From: an uncultured Methylobacillus sp.
GTDB lineage: Bacteria > Pseudomonadota > Gammaproteobacteria > Burkholderiales > Methylophilaceae
Assembly: GCA_903824575.1 (NCBI GenBank)
Contig: CAIJXJ010000041.1
Location: 1-64,000, forward strand
Length of the DNA: 64,000 bases
Direction: 5' to 3'
Positions 17,325-28,396 of the stretch are shown here, piece after piece. Both the position numbers and the translations under genes were made by a program. The notes beneath the pieces are model-generated. The model was not told the DNA's origin and made no database searches. It saw only the letters and a program-made list of their open reading frames with translations. Numbering within the stretch: the stretch's first letter is position 1; each line of letters starts with the position of its first letter.

Positions 17325-19652
17325 ATGAACAAAATTCTCAAGTACTCGCTCATTGCAACAGGCAGCCTGATCGCGCTGCTCCTCGTCGCCATCATCACCA
17401 TCAGTGCCAGCTTCAATCCCAACGATTACAAGCCGCTGATCGTCAAGCTGGTGCAGGAAAAGAAACAGCGCACGCTCAATATCGAAGGCAACATCAAGCT
17501 CGCCTTCTGGCCAAAACTGGGAGCAGATCTGGGCAAGATCACGTTGTCCGAGCACAACGATCCTGCTGAATTTGCCGGCATCTCCAGCGCCAGAGTATTC
17601 GTCTCCGTGCTGCCACTCTTCAGGAAGCAACTGGTGATCGATACCATCAAAATCGATGGCGTTCATGCCAGCATCGTGCGACACAAGGACGGCAGCACCA
17701 ACTTCGACGATCTGCTGTCCAAGGACGAGGAATCCGAGGCCATCAAGTTCGACATCGATGGCGTGCAAGTCACCAACGCCGCGCTCAAACTGTCCGACGA
17801 AATGGGCAATCGTCACCTCGAGATCAGCGACCTGTCGCTCAGGACCGGGCATGTAGCTAAGAACCAGCCGATAGACCTGCAGACCAATTTTGCCGTGAAA
17901 GGCGACAATCCTGCCATCAATGCCAAAATGCAGTTGAAGGGCACGCTACTGGCGGATTCTGCGCAAAAACAATATGGCGCCCATGATCTGGACTTTACCC
18001 TGCAGGGTGACGTCAGCACGCTCAAGTCTGCCGACCTCAAGCTTAGCGGCGACCTCAGTGCCAAACCGGAACGCATGGAATTTAGCGTGGATGGCCTCAA
18101 GCTGGCACTGCAGGCCAATGTCAGCGGCCAAATGACAACCCTCAAGCTTGATGCTCCCAGCTTGTCGGCTCGCGACAATGAAGTCAGCGGCAAGGAAGTA
18201 CGCCTCAGTCTGGCTCAGACCAAGGGTGACGACAAGCTGAGTGCAAACCTCGTGATCGCCGACCTCAAGGGCTCGCCATCAGCGTTCCAGAGTTCCAGCG
18301 TCAGTGGCGACCTTGCCGGCCACCAGGGCGCGCGCAAGCTGGACGGCAAGTTCTCCACGCCCTTCTCCGGCAACCTGAAAACCCTGGTGTTTGACTTGCC
18401 CAAACTGGCCGGCAATATCGACCTGAAAGACCCGGCCCTGCCGGGCGGGGCGATGCAAACTGCTTTCCAACTGGGGATTCATGCCGACATCAGACAGGAA
18501 CTGGCGAAAGCTACAGTGGACGCTACTGTTGACTCGATCAAACTCAAGGGTGACATCGGTGTCGCGCACTTCGCCCAGCCACACTACAGCTTCAATCTCG
18601 ATATCGACCGCATCGACGCCAACCGTTACCTGCCAGCGAACAACTCGAAGACCTCGACTGCGACAGCGGCAGAGCCTGCCAAGCCGCTCGATCTGTCGGC
18701 ACTCAAGGCACTGAATGCGGCAGGCAGCCTGCATCTTGGTCAATTAAAATACGCCAAGATGCAAGCCTCCGACATCCGCATCAACCTCAAGGCCGATGCG
18801 GGCCAGATCGCAATCAGCCCTTTTTCTGCCAAGCTGTATGACGGCAACATGAATGGCACGCTCAATCTGGATGCCCGCAGCACGCCTGCCCTCGCCTTGA
18901 AACAGGAAATCAAGGGCATCAACATCGGCCCGTTACTGCTGGCCTCGCTCAATAACGACATGCTGGAAGGCCTCGGCAGCTTGCATCTCGATGTCCAGAC
19001 CCGAGGCACCGACATCAACGCCATGAAGCTGGCACTGAACGGCAATGCCGCCCTATTGCTGGCAGACGGCGCGGTCAAGGGCGTGGACATTGCTGGCACC
19101 ATTCGCGACATCAAGAACAAATTCAACTTCAAGGGCAATGCCCTGGCTGCGGACCAGAAGAAACGCACTGATTTCAGCGAAATGTCCGCCAGCTTCAAGA
19201 TCGCCAACGGTGTCGCCCACAATGACGACCTCAACATGAAGTCGCCCCTGCTACGCATCAACGGTAGCGGCGACATCGACATCGGCCACGAAACCCTCAA
19301 TTACACCGCCCGTCCTACCGTGGTCGCGTCCCTCAAGGGGCAGGGCGGCTCGGACTTGGATTCGCTCAGTGGCTTGACCTTCCCGGTAAAGGTGACTGGC
19401 AGCTTCACCGACCCCAAATACGGACTCGATTTTGGCGCCATCGGGCTGGATATTGCCAAGAAGAGTCTGCTTACCGTTGGCGGCAAGGGCGGGGTGCTGC
19501 AGGGATTGGCCGGGGGTGCTGCCGGCGCACTGGGTGGCCTGATCGGCGGCAAGCAGAAGACAACTGATGCAACGACCGGCGGTAACCAACCGGCCCCGGC
19601 CACCCCGGCAGACAGTGCCAAGAAGAAACTCAACAAACTGCTGGGATTTTAA
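17325..19652 (+). CDS. AsmA-family protein
   Basis: A 775-residue envelope protein with one N-terminal membrane anchor (about residues 6-28) and a long periplasmic region rich in beta strands. The N-terminal AsmA text FNPNDYKPLIVKLVQEKKQR and the C-terminal AsmA_2-like part with LNYTARPTVVASLKG place it in the AsmA/TamB-like group of bridge-type proteins thought to move phospholipid or aid outer-membrane assembly. The last 60 residues are Gly/Ala-rich and low in complexity. It lies between exoD and mutY, both close by on the same strand. Confidence 0.88.
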   Translation: MNKILKYSLIATGSLIALLLVAIITISASFNPNDYKPLIVKLVQEKKQRTLNIEGNIKLAFWPKLGADLGKITLSEHNDPAEFAGISSARVFVSVLPLFRKQLVIDTIKIDGVHASIVRHKDGSTNFDDLLSKDEESEAIKFDIDGVQVTNAALKLSDEMGNRHLEISDLSLRTGHVAKNQPIDLQTNFAVKGDNPAINAKMQLKGTLLADSAQKQYGAHDLDFTLQGDVSTLKSADLKLSGDLSAKPERMEFSVDGLKLALQANVSGQMTTLKLDAPSLSARDNEVSGKEVRLSLAQTKGDDKLSANLVIADLKGSPSAFQSSSVSGDLAGHQGARKLDGKFSTPFSGNLKTLVFDLPKLAGNIDLKDPALPGGAMQTAFQLGIHADIRQELAKATVDATVDSIKLKGDIGVAHFAQPHYSFNLDIDRIDANRYLPANNSKTSTATAAEPAKPLDLSALKALNAAGSLHLGQLKYAKMQASDIRINLKADAGQIAISPFSAKLYDGNMNGTLNLDARSTPALALKQEIKGINIGPLLLASLNNDMLEGLGSLHLDVQTRGTDINAMKLALNGNAALLLADGAVKGVDIAGTIRDIKNKFNFKGNALAADQKKRTDFSEMSASFKIANGVAHNDDLNMKSPLLRINGSGDIDIGHETLNYTARPTVVASLKGQGGSDLDSLSGLTFPVKVTGSFTDPKYGLDFGAIGLDIAKKSLLTVGGKGGVLQGLAGGAAGALGGLIGGKQKTTDATTGGNQPAPATPADSAKKKLNKLLGF

Positions 19653-19675
19653 TTGGTCGCCCACGCCCACATCTG

Positions 19676-20710
19676 ATGTCAGGCTTCTCCGACCGCATCA
19701 TCGCCTGGCAGCGCACGCACGGACGACACGATCTGCCGTGGCAAAATACCCGCGACCCTTATGCAATCTGGGTGTCGGAGATCATGCTGCAGCAGACACA
19801 GGTCAGTGCAGTGATCCCTTATTACCAGCGTTTCATGTTGCGCTTTCCAGACATCGCAACGCTGGCGATTGCAGAACAGATTGAGGTGCTGCAATTATGG
19901 AGCGGCCTTGGTTATTACTCCCGGGCGCGCAATCTGCACGCCAGCGCGCAAAAACTGATGCTGGAATCCGGCGGCAAATTTCCGCCCTCCGCCGATACTA
20001 TCGCACAGCTGCCAGGCATTGGACGCTCCACGGCAGCAGCCATTGCCGCCTTCTCATTCGGCCATAAAGGCGCCATTCTGGACGGTAACGTCAGGCGCGT
20101 GCTATGCCGCTGTTTCGGGGTCAGCGGCTGGGCAGGCCAGCCCGCCGTTGAAAAGGAACTCTGGACGCTAGCGACGAGCCTGCTGCCACCCGACAACATC
20201 GAAGCCTACACGCAGGGACTGATGGATCTGGGTGCATCGCTGTGTTCACGCAGCAAACCTGCCTGCAGTCAGTGCCCGCTACAACAGCTGTGCATCGCGC
20301 ATCGAGACAATCTCACCGCTACCCTGCCCACGTCAAAACCCCGCAAGGCGCTGCCGGAGCGGGCAATCACCCTGCTGTTACTCATCGACGGCAATCAAAT
20401 CCTGCTGGAACAACGCCCGCCGACTGGCATCTGGGGTGGGCTCTGGAGCCTGCCAGAAGTGGACGGCGCCTTTAACGTACAACAGGCAGCCCGTTTGCGC
20501 TACGGCCAGGAAACCGAACTACTGCCCACCATGCCCGCCTTCACCCATACCTTCACCCACTTCCGCCTGCATATCACGCCGCAACCGCTGCTGGTTACTC
20601 GAAGGCTGTCACCGGCGGAAGAAACGCTAACCCTCTGGCTGGATCGAGAAGATGCGATTCAAGCCGCGCTGCCGACGCCAGTCAGAAGCTTAATTAACCG
20701 ACTTCGATAA
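19676..20710 (+). CDS. mutY: A/G-specific adenine DNA glycosylase MutY
   Basis: A 344-residue repair enzyme removing adenine opposite 8-oxoguanine. It has the helix-hairpin-helix LPGIGRSTAAAIAAF, the catalytic Asp in GAILDGNVRRV, the substrate text WVSEIMLQQTQV, and the iron-sulfur Cys set C-x6-C-x2-C-x5-C (CSRSKPACSQCPLQQLC). The C-terminal Nudix-like 8-oxoG recognition domain includes GIWGGLWSLPEV. Length is normal. It starts 23 bases after asmA. Confidence 0.96.
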   Translation: MSGFSDRIIAWQRTHGRHDLPWQNTRDPYAIWVSEIMLQQTQVSAVIPYYQRFMLRFPDIATLAIAEQIEVLQLWSGLGYYSRARNLHASAQKLMLESGGKFPPSADTIAQLPGIGRSTAAAIAAFSFGHKGAILDGNVRRVLCRCFGVSGWAGQPAVEKELWTLATSLLPPDNIEAYTQGLMDLGASLCSRSKPACSQCPLQQLCIAHRDNLTATLPTSKPRKALPERAITLLLLIDGNQILLEQRPPTGIWGGLWSLPEVDGAFNVQQAARLRYGQETELLPTMPAFTHTFTHFRLHITPQPLLVTRRLSPAEETLTLWLDREDAIQAALPTPVRSLINRLR

Positions 20711-20795
20711 TCGGATAGGTTTATACGATTGACAATTCAGACATAAAAGATTCTGATATCCATTTTTGCCACCTCCCCAGATTACGGAAATTGAA

Positions 20796-21758
20796 ATGGA
20801 AACAAGATCAATAATCACTTTAATCTGCGCGGCACTCTTTTTTCTTGCCGGTTGTGCGAAGCCACCTGATCATCCGCTCCGTGTTGCAACACTTCCGTGG
20901 CCTGGATATGAATCGATGCACCTGGCCCAAAGTCTCAAGTATTTTGATACCAAGCAGGTTCGACTGGTAGAACTTGCCAACGCCAGCCAGAGCTCCCAGG
21001 CAATGCGCAATGGAACGGTTGATGCAGCCATGCTGACGCTCGATGAAGTGCTCAACCTGAAACAGAATGGCTTGGACTTGCGCATTGTGTTGGTGATGGA
21101 TGTGTCCAATGGGGCGGATGTTCTGATGGCCAATCCAAGTATCGCTAAATTAGCTGATCTACGCGGAAAGCGCGTTGGCGTGGAAAGTTCAGCTGTTGGA
21201 GCCGTGATGCTTGACGCTGCACTCACGACCGCAGGTCTGTCCTCCACTGATGTACAGTTAATCCCCATGCCGGTAAATGAGCATGTTGCAGCCTACCGTG
21301 ATGGCAAACTGGATGCCATCGTCACCTTTGAACCATCTCGAACTGAATTACTCGCCCAAGGGGCACATATCCTATTTGATAGCAGCCGTATTCCGGGTCG
21401 AATCGTGGATGTGCTAGTGGTAACCGATGAGGCTATTTTGAATCATTCCAAGCCACTCTCCGACATGGTGACAGCGCACTTTAAGGCGTTGGACTATTTA
21501 TCCAAGCATGCGCAAGATGCCGCCAATCGTATAGCTCCTTTCCTACAAGTTACCGCAGATCAGGTTCTGCCACAATTCGAAGGTCTCAAGTTACCAGACT
21601 TGACTGAGAACCAGGCACAGTTAGCTGGCAGCAGCCCGAAATTGATCAGTGCGGCTGTTAACTTGCGTGATCTGATGCTTAAACAGAAACTCTTGAGTCG
21701 TTCCGTGTTAGTGGATCAACTGGTCGATCCCAGCTTTCTGCCGCCGATAACAAAATGA
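20796..21758 (+). CDS. ABC-type substrate-binding lipoprotein (NMT1/SsuA-like)
   Basis: About 320 residues from the ATG at 20796; signal peptide with lipobox LAGC. The fold is that of nitrate/sulfonate/taurine-type periplasmic binding proteins: LRVATLPWPGYESMHLAQ, NGTVDAAMLTLDEVL, the hinge LADLRGKRVGVESSAVGAVM and DGKLDAIVTFEPSRTELLAQ. No permease or ATPase gene is adjacent. Its stop overlaps the start of a hybrid histidine kinase (ATGA), so it probably presents a ligand to that kinase rather than serving a transporter. Confidence 0.85.
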   Translation: METRSIITLICAALFFLAGCAKPPDHPLRVATLPWPGYESMHLAQSLKYFDTKQVRLVELANASQSSQAMRNGTVDAAMLTLDEVLNLKQNGLDLRIVLVMDVSNGADVLMANPSIAKLADLRGKRVGVESSAVGAVMLDAALTTAGLSSTDVQLIPMPVNEHVAAYRDGKLDAIVTFEPSRTELLAQGAHILFDSSRIPGRIVDVLVVTDEAILNHSKPLSDMVTAHFKALDYLSKHAQDAANRIAPFLQVTADQVLPQFEGLKLPDLTENQAQLAGSSPKLISAAVNLRDLMLKQKLLSRSVLVDQLVDPSFLPPITK

Positions 21759-24700
21759 ATAGCCAATCATCTATAAGGTTGGGGCGTTGGCTGCCAGTCC
21801 TCATGGCTATGGCGTTCCTGCTGTTGACTCTTAGTACGTCTTATTGGCGCAACAGACAAGCAGAAACGACTGTTATATCTAACGCACAAGCCTTGGTCCA
21901 GAACCGTATGGCTGATGAGCAACATCGCATTGAGCAGCTACTGCGGATGCAACAGGCAGTCCTGCTGACTGAAGAGATCGCACAGTTAGGATCGACTCCA
22001 GAAGTCATCTCAGTAGCATTAGTCAACGACCAAGGAAGGGTGCTTTTTTCGGCCACGCCTACGGCGATAAATCAATTGATGCGGGATTCGCTGCCAGCGT
22101 TTGACGCCACAAAACTTCGTTTGATCCAGAATGAGCGACACTTTACGATGGTCCTTGATACTGACAACGCACGCATTGTGGCTTATCAACCGATTGTTCT
22201 AGCCGAACTTGCCGGGAAAATTCGCCCTGACTTGGTGGGAGGACTGTTGCTGGAGTATGACCTGAGCTTAGCTCTTGGGAAGGGACAACATGAAGCCATA
22301 GTGACCACGCTCTTGGAACTGGGCTTTACCATCATTCTGATGTTAGTCGTCATGTTGATACTTCGCCACTGGCTTACGCGGCCCCTGGTCCATTTGCATG
22401 AAACGGTAATGCGTATCGGTCAAGGAAGCCTGACCAATGAGATCAGCATTATTGGCGAGGGTGAGTTGGCTGATCTCGGTAACGCTATCAATAATATGCA
22501 AAATGCCCTGGCCTTGACAATCACTGAGCGCCAGGAAGCCAATGAATCTCTGCGTAAAAGCGAGGAAAACTACCAATCAATATTTCGGAACTCTCCTGAC
22601 GCCTATCTCATCATGGAGCTCGAAGGTGGAAGGGTTGTTGACTGCAATTTTGCAGCCGAGAGAATGCTGAAGGGAAGTCGTGAAGAAATCATTGGCGAGA
22701 CCCCGGACGTACTTTCTCCGCCCACTCAGCCTGACGGGAGGACTTCCATGGAGTCCGTGCCCGAAAAGATCGAGCGCGCAATGGAAACTGGGTACAACCG
22801 TTTCGAATGGGTGCATCGCCGACTTGATGGGGAGAATTTCTGGGCAGATGTCACCATATCAGTGATCAATTACCAGAACCAAAAAGTTCTATTGGTTGCA
22901 TGGCGGGATATTTCCGAGAAGAAGCAATTGGAATTAACTCTGCAAAAACAGCAGAAAGCCTTGAAAATAGCCAACCAGAATCTCCAGTTGCTGAACTCCA
23001 TGGTTGAATCCAGCGCCGATCCATTCTATGTTCTGGATGTGAACGATGGTTTCCGGCTGGTTTTGACGAACCAATCTGGCTGCGAGCATTACGGCCTGCC
23101 AAAAGAAAAACTGCTGTCCATGAGGGTGCCCGATTGGGATCCTGACGTCGGGCCAGAGCAGCTTCAGCAACTGTTGGCAGCCGTTAAAGAAAAAGGCCAC
23201 CTGAGTATCGAAACACGTCATTATCATTCTTCAGGCAACATTATCCCCGTTGAGGTATCGATAAACCACCTTAAGGATGAAAGTGGTGAATATGTTTACG
23301 GTTACATCAACGATATCAGCAGTCGCCGTGAAATGGAAAAATCACTACTTCAGGCCAAGGAGTCTGCCGAAGCCCTTACCAAATCAAAATCCCAATTTCT
23401 CGCCAACATGTCTCATGAGATTCGTACGCCGATGAACGCTATCATTGGCCTGTCGCATCTGGCGCTGAACAAACAAATGCCCAGTGATGTTCGTGATTAT
23501 CTGGAGAAAATCAATCATTCATCTGAAGGCTTGCTCGGTATTCTGAACGACATTCTCGACTTCTCCAAGATGGAGGCCGGTAAACTTATCATCGAGAATG
23601 GCCACTTTAATCTGAATACCATCCTCAACAACCTGAATAACATGTTCTCAGCTCGTGCGGAAGAGAAACACTTGGAGTTTGGGTTAGAGGTGTCTGATGA
23701 CGTGCCTACTGATCTCATCGGTGATGCGTTACGTTTGCAACAGATACTTACCAATCTTGTTGGAAATGCCTTCAAATTTACCGAGAGAGGCAAGGTTGCG
23801 ATTAAGGTTCTGCTTCAGGATGCTGAAGGTTCCCACGCACGCCTGCACTTTCGTGTCTGCGACACAGGTATCGGCATGTCGCGAGAAGACCAAGAGAAAT
23901 TATTCAAGCCTTTTAGTCAGGTTGATACCTCAGCCACACGGCAGTTTAGAGGCACGGGTCTTGGACTCGTCATCAGCCACAATCTACTCAACCTGATGGG
24001 TGGCGAATTCCAGATAGAAAGTGCCCCCGGCAAGGGCTCTATTTTTTCATTTGACCTGCTATTCAGCGTAGCTTCCAACGAACTGCATCATGAAGTTAAT
24101 CATCGCCATGAAAAAAGACGGGCTGGAACGCTAGCTCTTGATCTGCGGGAGCTTGGCCAAGCACTCTCAGGCACACGAATACTGGTCGCAGAAGACAACC
24201 AAATCAACCAGCAGGTCGTGAAGGAATTTCTCAAGTTATCCGGCGTGAATGTGGACATTGCCAATGACGGCAAAGAAGCACTGCAACTATTGGAGCGACA
24301 TCGCTATGACGCTATCCTGATGGATGTTCACATGCCCGAAATGGGGGGCGTTGAAGCCACAGAGAGTGTTCGCAAGCAGCCACAATTCAAGGAACTCCCC
24401 ATCATCGCCTTGACCGCAGGCGTCACCCAGGAAGAGCGTGAAGTTTGCGAAGCGATTGGTATGAATGACTTCATTGCCAAACCGGTCAATCCTGAAGCCT
24501 TGATTAAAACCCTGTGTGAATGGATCAAGCCCAAGGTGGCGAGCGCTCCCCCGTCGGATGAAGCAAGCAACGATTGGGCGGACATTGAGGATGATTTACC
24601 CGGCTTTGATCTGAGGATGCTCAAGACCATGATCGGAGGGAGCAGCGAGATTCTCCAAAGCTTGCTACAAACCTTCTTTGCCGACTGTGCGGGAGAGTCA

Positions 24701-24940
24701 TCGGTCATCATGGCGAGCATTCAGAAGCCCGACCTTGTCGTTGCTGAAAAACAGCTACATCGTCTCAAGGGGGCAGCTGGCAATCTGGGGGCAAAAGCAC
24801 TCCATCAGGCCTGTGAAGCCCTTGATGCCCAACTAAAAAAGGGAAGTTATAGTGCGGAGTCTTTACAAGTTTGGCTCAAGACTTTTGATGAGACGATGCT
24901 TACGTTGGGGAACATGCTAGTCAAGTGGGAAGAAAAATAG
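21755..24940 (+). CDS. Hybrid sensor histidine kinase with receiver and HPt domains
   Basis: A 1061-residue phosphorelay kinase. TM1 about 9-28, a periplasmic part to about 185, TM2 about 187-206, HAMP to about 260, PAS about 272-390 and 410-530, HisKA with the H-box FLANMSHEIRTPMNAI (His near 555), an HATPase with GDALRLQQILTNLVGNAFKF and RGTGLGLVIS, a receiver with AEDNQINQQ and phospho-Asp in AILMDVHMPEMGG (near 855), and an HPt domain with LHRLKGAAGNLGA (His near 1001). All phosphotransfer residues are present. It overlaps the binding lipoprotein gene; no separate response regulator is nearby, so the output is not evident. Confidence 0.93.
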   Translation: MNSQSSIRLGRWLPVLMAMAFLLLTLSTSYWRNRQAETTVISNAQALVQNRMADEQHRIEQLLRMQQAVLLTEEIAQLGSTPEVISVALVNDQGRVLFSATPTAINQLMRDSLPAFDATKLRLIQNERHFTMVLDTDNARIVAYQPIVLAELAGKIRPDLVGGLLLEYDLSLALGKGQHEAIVTTLLELGFTIILMLVVMLILRHWLTRPLVHLHETVMRIGQGSLTNEISIIGEGELADLGNAINNMQNALALTITERQEANESLRKSEENYQSIFRNSPDAYLIMELEGGRVVDCNFAAERMLKGSREEIIGETPDVLSPPTQPDGRTSMESVPEKIERAMETGYNRFEWVHRRLDGENFWADVTISVINYQNQKVLLVAWRDISEKKQLELTLQKQQKALKIANQNLQLLNSMVESSADPFYVLDVNDGFRLVLTNQSGCEHYGLPKEKLLSMRVPDWDPDVGPEQLQQLLAAVKEKGHLSIETRHYHSSGNIIPVEVSINHLKDESGEYVYGYINDISSRREMEKSLLQAKESAEALTKSKSQFLANMSHEIRTPMNAIIGLSHLALNKQMPSDVRDYLEKINHSSEGLLGILNDILDFSKMEAGKLIIENGHFNLNTILNNLNNMFSARAEEKHLEFGLEVSDDVPTDLIGDALRLQQILTNLVGNAFKFTERGKVAIKVLLQDAEGSHARLHFRVCDTGIGMSREDQEKLFKPFSQVDTSATRQFRGTGLGLVISHNLLNLMGGEFQIESAPGKGSIFSFDLLFSVASNELHHEVNHRHEKRRAGTLALDLRELGQALSGTRILVAEDNQINQQVVKEFLKLSGVNVDIANDGKEALQLLERHRYDAILMDVHMPEMGGVEATESVRKQPQFKELPIIALTAGVTQEEREVCEAIGMNDFIAKPVNPEALIKTLCEWIKPKVASAPPSDEASNDWADIEDDLPGFDLRMLKTMIGGSSEILQSLLQTFFADCAGESSVIMASIQKPDLVVAEKQLHRLKGAAGNLGAKALHQACEALDAQLKKGSYSAESLQVWLKTFDETMLTLGNMLVKWEEK

Positions 24941-25255
24941 AGCTCCGTGCCCGGCGCTGAAAAATGTGGAATCCATATACGGCCATCGGCGCCACGCCGC
25001 TCAATTTTTCACGCCAGCGGCGGCGATGCAGACTCCCATTGGAGTCGTTCAATTGGGCCTAGTAGCTGGGTCATAAACCAACTAACACCAGTCTTGTTGC
25101 AAGGAAGAATCCAGGCCTGGAGTATTACCCTTAAGATTCAAAAAGAAAAAATTCAGGCATCATCACTGAAAATGGACTTCAGCATCTGAAAGAAGCGTAT
25201 AAGGATGCCTATGTGCTTACTTCCCAACCAAACAAATATATGAATGGAGCCAATT
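24941..25255. other. Intergenic region between hybrid kinase and chemoreceptor
   Basis: About 315 bases. A weak hairpin CGGCG-CCA-CGCCG (24987-24999) followed by CTCAATTTTT could end the kinase transcript. The frame at 24947-25189 has no ribosome-binding site and no recognisable sequence, and I do not support it as a gene. Confidence 0.4.
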
Positions 25256-28186
25256 GTGTTTAAGAACCTGAAAATCAGCCTGAAGCTGTCCTTGGCGTTC
25301 GGCTTATTACTGGTGGCGCTGGGAGGCACTGTTGTTTACAGCCTCAACAAGATGGACATACTGAAGACAGAGTTCGGTCTGATCGTCAGCGACGAGTTTC
25401 CCAAGACCGTCTTGGCCAATAACGTAATCGACGCGATCAATGCGGTCGCCCGCGCCAGTCGCACTGGGTTGCTCGCCAAGGATGACAAAACCATAAAGGA
25501 AGAACGCGTCAAGATCGAGAAGGGCCTGGCCCAGATACAAGACAACCTGGACAAGCTCACGCAAAGCGTAAAGGGCGACAAAGGCCGGGCTGAAATCGAC
25601 AGGGTCACAAAGGCGCGAGACGCCTACATGGAAAAGGAAACCCGTCTCAACCAGCTGCTGGACGCCTACATCCAGGCGCGGGCGCAAGGCGCCAAGGCTA
25701 GCGGCAACATCGACGTCCGGAGGGATGCGGCGGTGGATTTTCTGCTAAACGACCTGCGCCCGGCCCAGCATGAGTTTACGGCGGGGGTAGAAGCCGCGAT
25801 CGATTTTTACGAAGCCAACGTCAAGCAGGCCAATGATGAAGTGGTGGTCATGTATGTCGCTGCCCGCGACCTGCTCATTAAAATCGCAGTGGCTGTGGCA
25901 CTTACCGCGATGCTGTTCGCGTTCTTCATCATCCGCAGCATCACCCATCCGCTTGGTCAGGCTTTGCGTGCTTTCGATGGCATCAAGCAGGGCAACTTCG
26001 ATAATGCGATCAACATCAAGGGCCGAGATGAACTCGGCATCGTATTGCAGGGGCTGAAGGAGATGCAGGAAAAACTCGGCGCCGATGCGGACGAGACTCA
26101 GCGTGCCTCGACCGAAATGGCCGCCGTACTCGGTGGTCTTGCCACCGGCGATTTGACTAAAAAAGTCGCCGGTAACTACTCAGGCGCCTACGACACCATC
26201 AAGCATGACATCAATCGCGTCAACGAAACCCTGAATAACCTGATCACACAAATGAATCATATGTCAGCCGAACATGATGCAGGTGACATCGACGTCATGA
26301 TAGACAGTGTCCAATTCCAAGGGACCTACCGGCAGATGGCGCAGGGTGTCAACACCATGGTGAGTGGCCACATTGCCGTCAAGAAAAAAGCCATGACCTG
26401 CATCAAAGCGTTCGGTGAGGGCAATTTCGATGCGCCGCTGGAACAGTTCCCTGGCAAGAAGGCCTTCATCAACGACACGATCGAGCAAGTCAGGCGAAAT
26501 CTGCAAGCGTTGATCTCGGATGTTAACGACCTTTCACAGGCGGCGATCGAGGGCAGGCTGCAGACCAGAACGGACGCCAGTCGACATCTTGGCGATTTCC
26601 GAAAAATTGTAGAAGGTGTAAACGCGACACTAGATGCGGTCATCGGACCGCTCACCGTGGCCGCTGATTATGTCGCCCGAATTTCGAAGGGGGAAATTCC
26701 TGATCCGATTACCGATCACTATAATGGCGACTTTATCACCATAAAGAACAACCTCAATATTTGTATAGCAGCCGTGAACAATCTCGTGCAGGACGCCAAC
26801 TTTTTGGCGCAGGCGGCGGCCGATGGCCGCGTCACTGCCCGTGCGGACGCCGGGCAGCATCAGGGAGATTTCCGTAAAATCGTCGAAGGCTTTAACGCCA
26901 CCCTGCAGACCATTGTCGATCCTATTATCGTGGTCAAGGAAGCCGCTGACGCCATCAATATGGCTGCCCGCGAGATTGCTGCAGGCAATACTGACCTGTC
27001 GCAGCGCACCGAGGAACAGGCCTCTTCACTGGAACAGACCGCCTCCAGCATGGAACAACTGGCCTCGACCGTGAAACAGAACGCCGAGAACGCCAAGCAA
27101 GCTAATCAAATGGCAGCAGCGGCATCCTTGGTTGCCGTCAAGGGTGGAGAAATGGTGGGACAAGTCATCCATACTATGACCACCATCAATACCTCCTCAC
27201 GCAGGATAGAAGATATCATCAGCGTGATTGACGGTATCGCCTTTCAGACCAACATCCTGGCACTCAATGCTGCGGTCGAAGCTGCCCGTGCCGGGGAGCA
27301 AGGACGCGGGTTTGCCGTAGTCGCAAGCGAGGTACGCAATCTTGCCCAACGAAGCGCCGCCGCCGCCAAGGAGATTAAGCAACTCATCTCGGAATCTGTG
27401 GGAGAAGTCGAGGAAGGCACCAAGCAGGTTCAGGTCGCTGGCCAGACCATGGAAGAGATCGTCACTTCGGTCAAGCGGGTCACTGACATCATGTCTGAAA
27501 TCGCAGCGGCCTCACTTGAACAAAGCTCCGGTATCGATCAGGTCAACCAGGCCATCACCCAGATGGATGAAGTCACCCAGCAGAACGCTGCGCTGGTAGA
27601 ACAGGCAGCAGCAGCAGCAGAGTCCCTTGAAGAGCAGGCCAATGCGCTGTCTGAGGCTGTCAGCCAATTCCGGCTAGACGAAGCCTCCGGTCGTCCATCT
27701 AACTCTCGTCAGTCAAAGCTTGCTACCACAAGGCCGGTCGCAGCGTTACCGTCTAATAAAAAATTCAGCTTTGATGATGCGGTCAATGCCCATAAGAAGT
27801 GGAAGAGTCGATTGGTCGATTACATCAGAGGCAACTCTTCCGAGACATTAGATGCAGAGACTGTCTCACGTGACGACAAATGCGACCTCGGTTGTTGGAT
27901 TCATGGCCCGGCTAAATTGCACTCCAATTTGCCTGAATACAAAGAACTCAAGTCCGCCCATGCCAAATTCCACAAGAGCGTGGGCAAGATTGTAGAGGTG
28001 ACGCAGCAGGGCCACGAGGATGAGGCGATGAAACTGCTTGGGGGTGAGTTTTTCCAGCAATCGAACCAAACAATACACGCCATTGAGAATTTAAAGTCGC
28101 GCGTCGATGGCAAGTCTCCGTCACCAGTTCGATTAACGCCACCTTCCAGAAATGACGTAACTGCTGGTGATTGGGCAGAATTCTAG
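25256..28186 (+). CDS. Methyl-accepting chemotaxis protein with several HAMP-like units and a C-terminal CZB domain
   Basis: About 976 residues. I prefer the GTG at 25256 (GGAG six bases upstream) to the ATG at 25244, which has no site. TM1 about 7-27, a four-helix-bundle-like sensor, TM2 about 205-227, then HAMP followed by repeated HAMP-like segments (recurring [18 protein letters not shown] / [18 protein letters not shown]). The signalling hairpin has [20 protein letters not shown]. The final 120 residues form a chemoreceptor zinc-binding domain: His in AHKKWKSRL, the [10 protein letters not shown] motif and [11 protein letters not shown] domains sense zinc or hypochlorous acid. No che genes are in the window. 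Confidence 0.92.
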   Translation: MFKNLKISLKLSLAFGLLLVALGGTVVYSLNKMDILKTEFGLIVSDEFPKTVLANNVIDAINAVARASRTGLLAKDDKTIKEERVKIEKGLAQIQDNLDKLTQSVKGDKGRAEIDRVTKARDAYMEKETRLNQLLDAYIQARAQGAKASGNIDVRRDAAVDFLLNDLRPAQHEFTAGVEAAIDFYEANVKQANDEVVVMYVAARDLLIKIAVAVALTAMLFAFFIIRSITHPLGQALRAFDGIKQGNFDNAINIKGRDELGIVLQGLKEMQEKLGADADETQRASTEMAAVLGGLATGDLTKKVAGNYSGAYDTIKHDINRVNETLNNLITQMNHMSAEHDAGDIDVMIDSVQFQGTYRQMAQGVNTMVSGHIAVKKKAMTCIKAFGEGNFDAPLEQFPGKKAFINDTIEQVRRNLQALISDVNDLSQAAIEGRLQTRTDASRHLGDFRKIVEGVNATLDAVIGPLTVAADYVARISKGEIPDPITDHYNGDFITIKNNLNICIAAVNNLVQDANFLAQAAADGRVTARADAGQHQGDFRKIVEGFNATLQTIVDPIIVVKEAADAINMAAREIAAGNTDLSQRTEEQASSLEQTASSMEQLASTVKQNAENAKQANQMAAAASLVAVKGGEMVGQVIHTMTTINTSSRRIEDIISVIDGIAFQTNILALNAAVEAARAGEQGRGFAVVASEVRNLAQRSAAAAKEIKQLISESVGEVEEGTKQVQVAGQTMEEIVTSVKRVTDIMSEIAAASLEQSSGIDQVNQAITQMDEVTQQNAALVEQAAAAAESLEEQANALSEAVSQFRLDEASGRPSNSRQSKLATTRPVAALPSNKKFSFDDAVNAHKKWKSRLVDYIRGNSSETLDAETVSRDDKCDLGCWIHGPAKLHSNLPEYKELKSAHAKFHKSVGKIVEVTQQGHEDEAMKLLGGEFFQQSNQTIHAIENLKSRVDGKSPSPVRLTPPSRNDVTAGDWAEF

Positions 28187-28338
28187 CAATTACGCTGGAC
28201 TGAGAAAAACCGTTTGAGTGCGAACAGGATCACTCAATCGCTGGGGGGAGTAAAGGCGGCGGCGGGGATGTTCTTGCAATTGAAAAATTCAACTAGCCTG
28301 TCAGCTCACGCTAATTGACGTCCGACTCTGTTTCAGTC

Positions 28339-28388
28339 AAAAAGGGCAGCCTGCGCTGCCCTTTTCAGTCTTTCGGTCATGACCGAAA
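28339..28388. terminator. Bidirectional terminator between chemoreceptor and fae-like gene
   Basis: AAAAGGGCAG-CCTGCG-CTGCCCTTTT (28340-28365) has A/T tails on both sides, so it works on either strand. A second palindrome TTTCGGTCATGACCGAAA follows at 28371-28388 next to the stop of the fae-like gene. Confidence 0.85.
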
Positions 28389-28396
28389 ATTATTGA

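Noticed and set aside
24947-25189. 80-residue frame between hybrid kinase and chemoreceptor
   Set aside because: No ribosome-binding site, no recognisable sequence, atypical composition.
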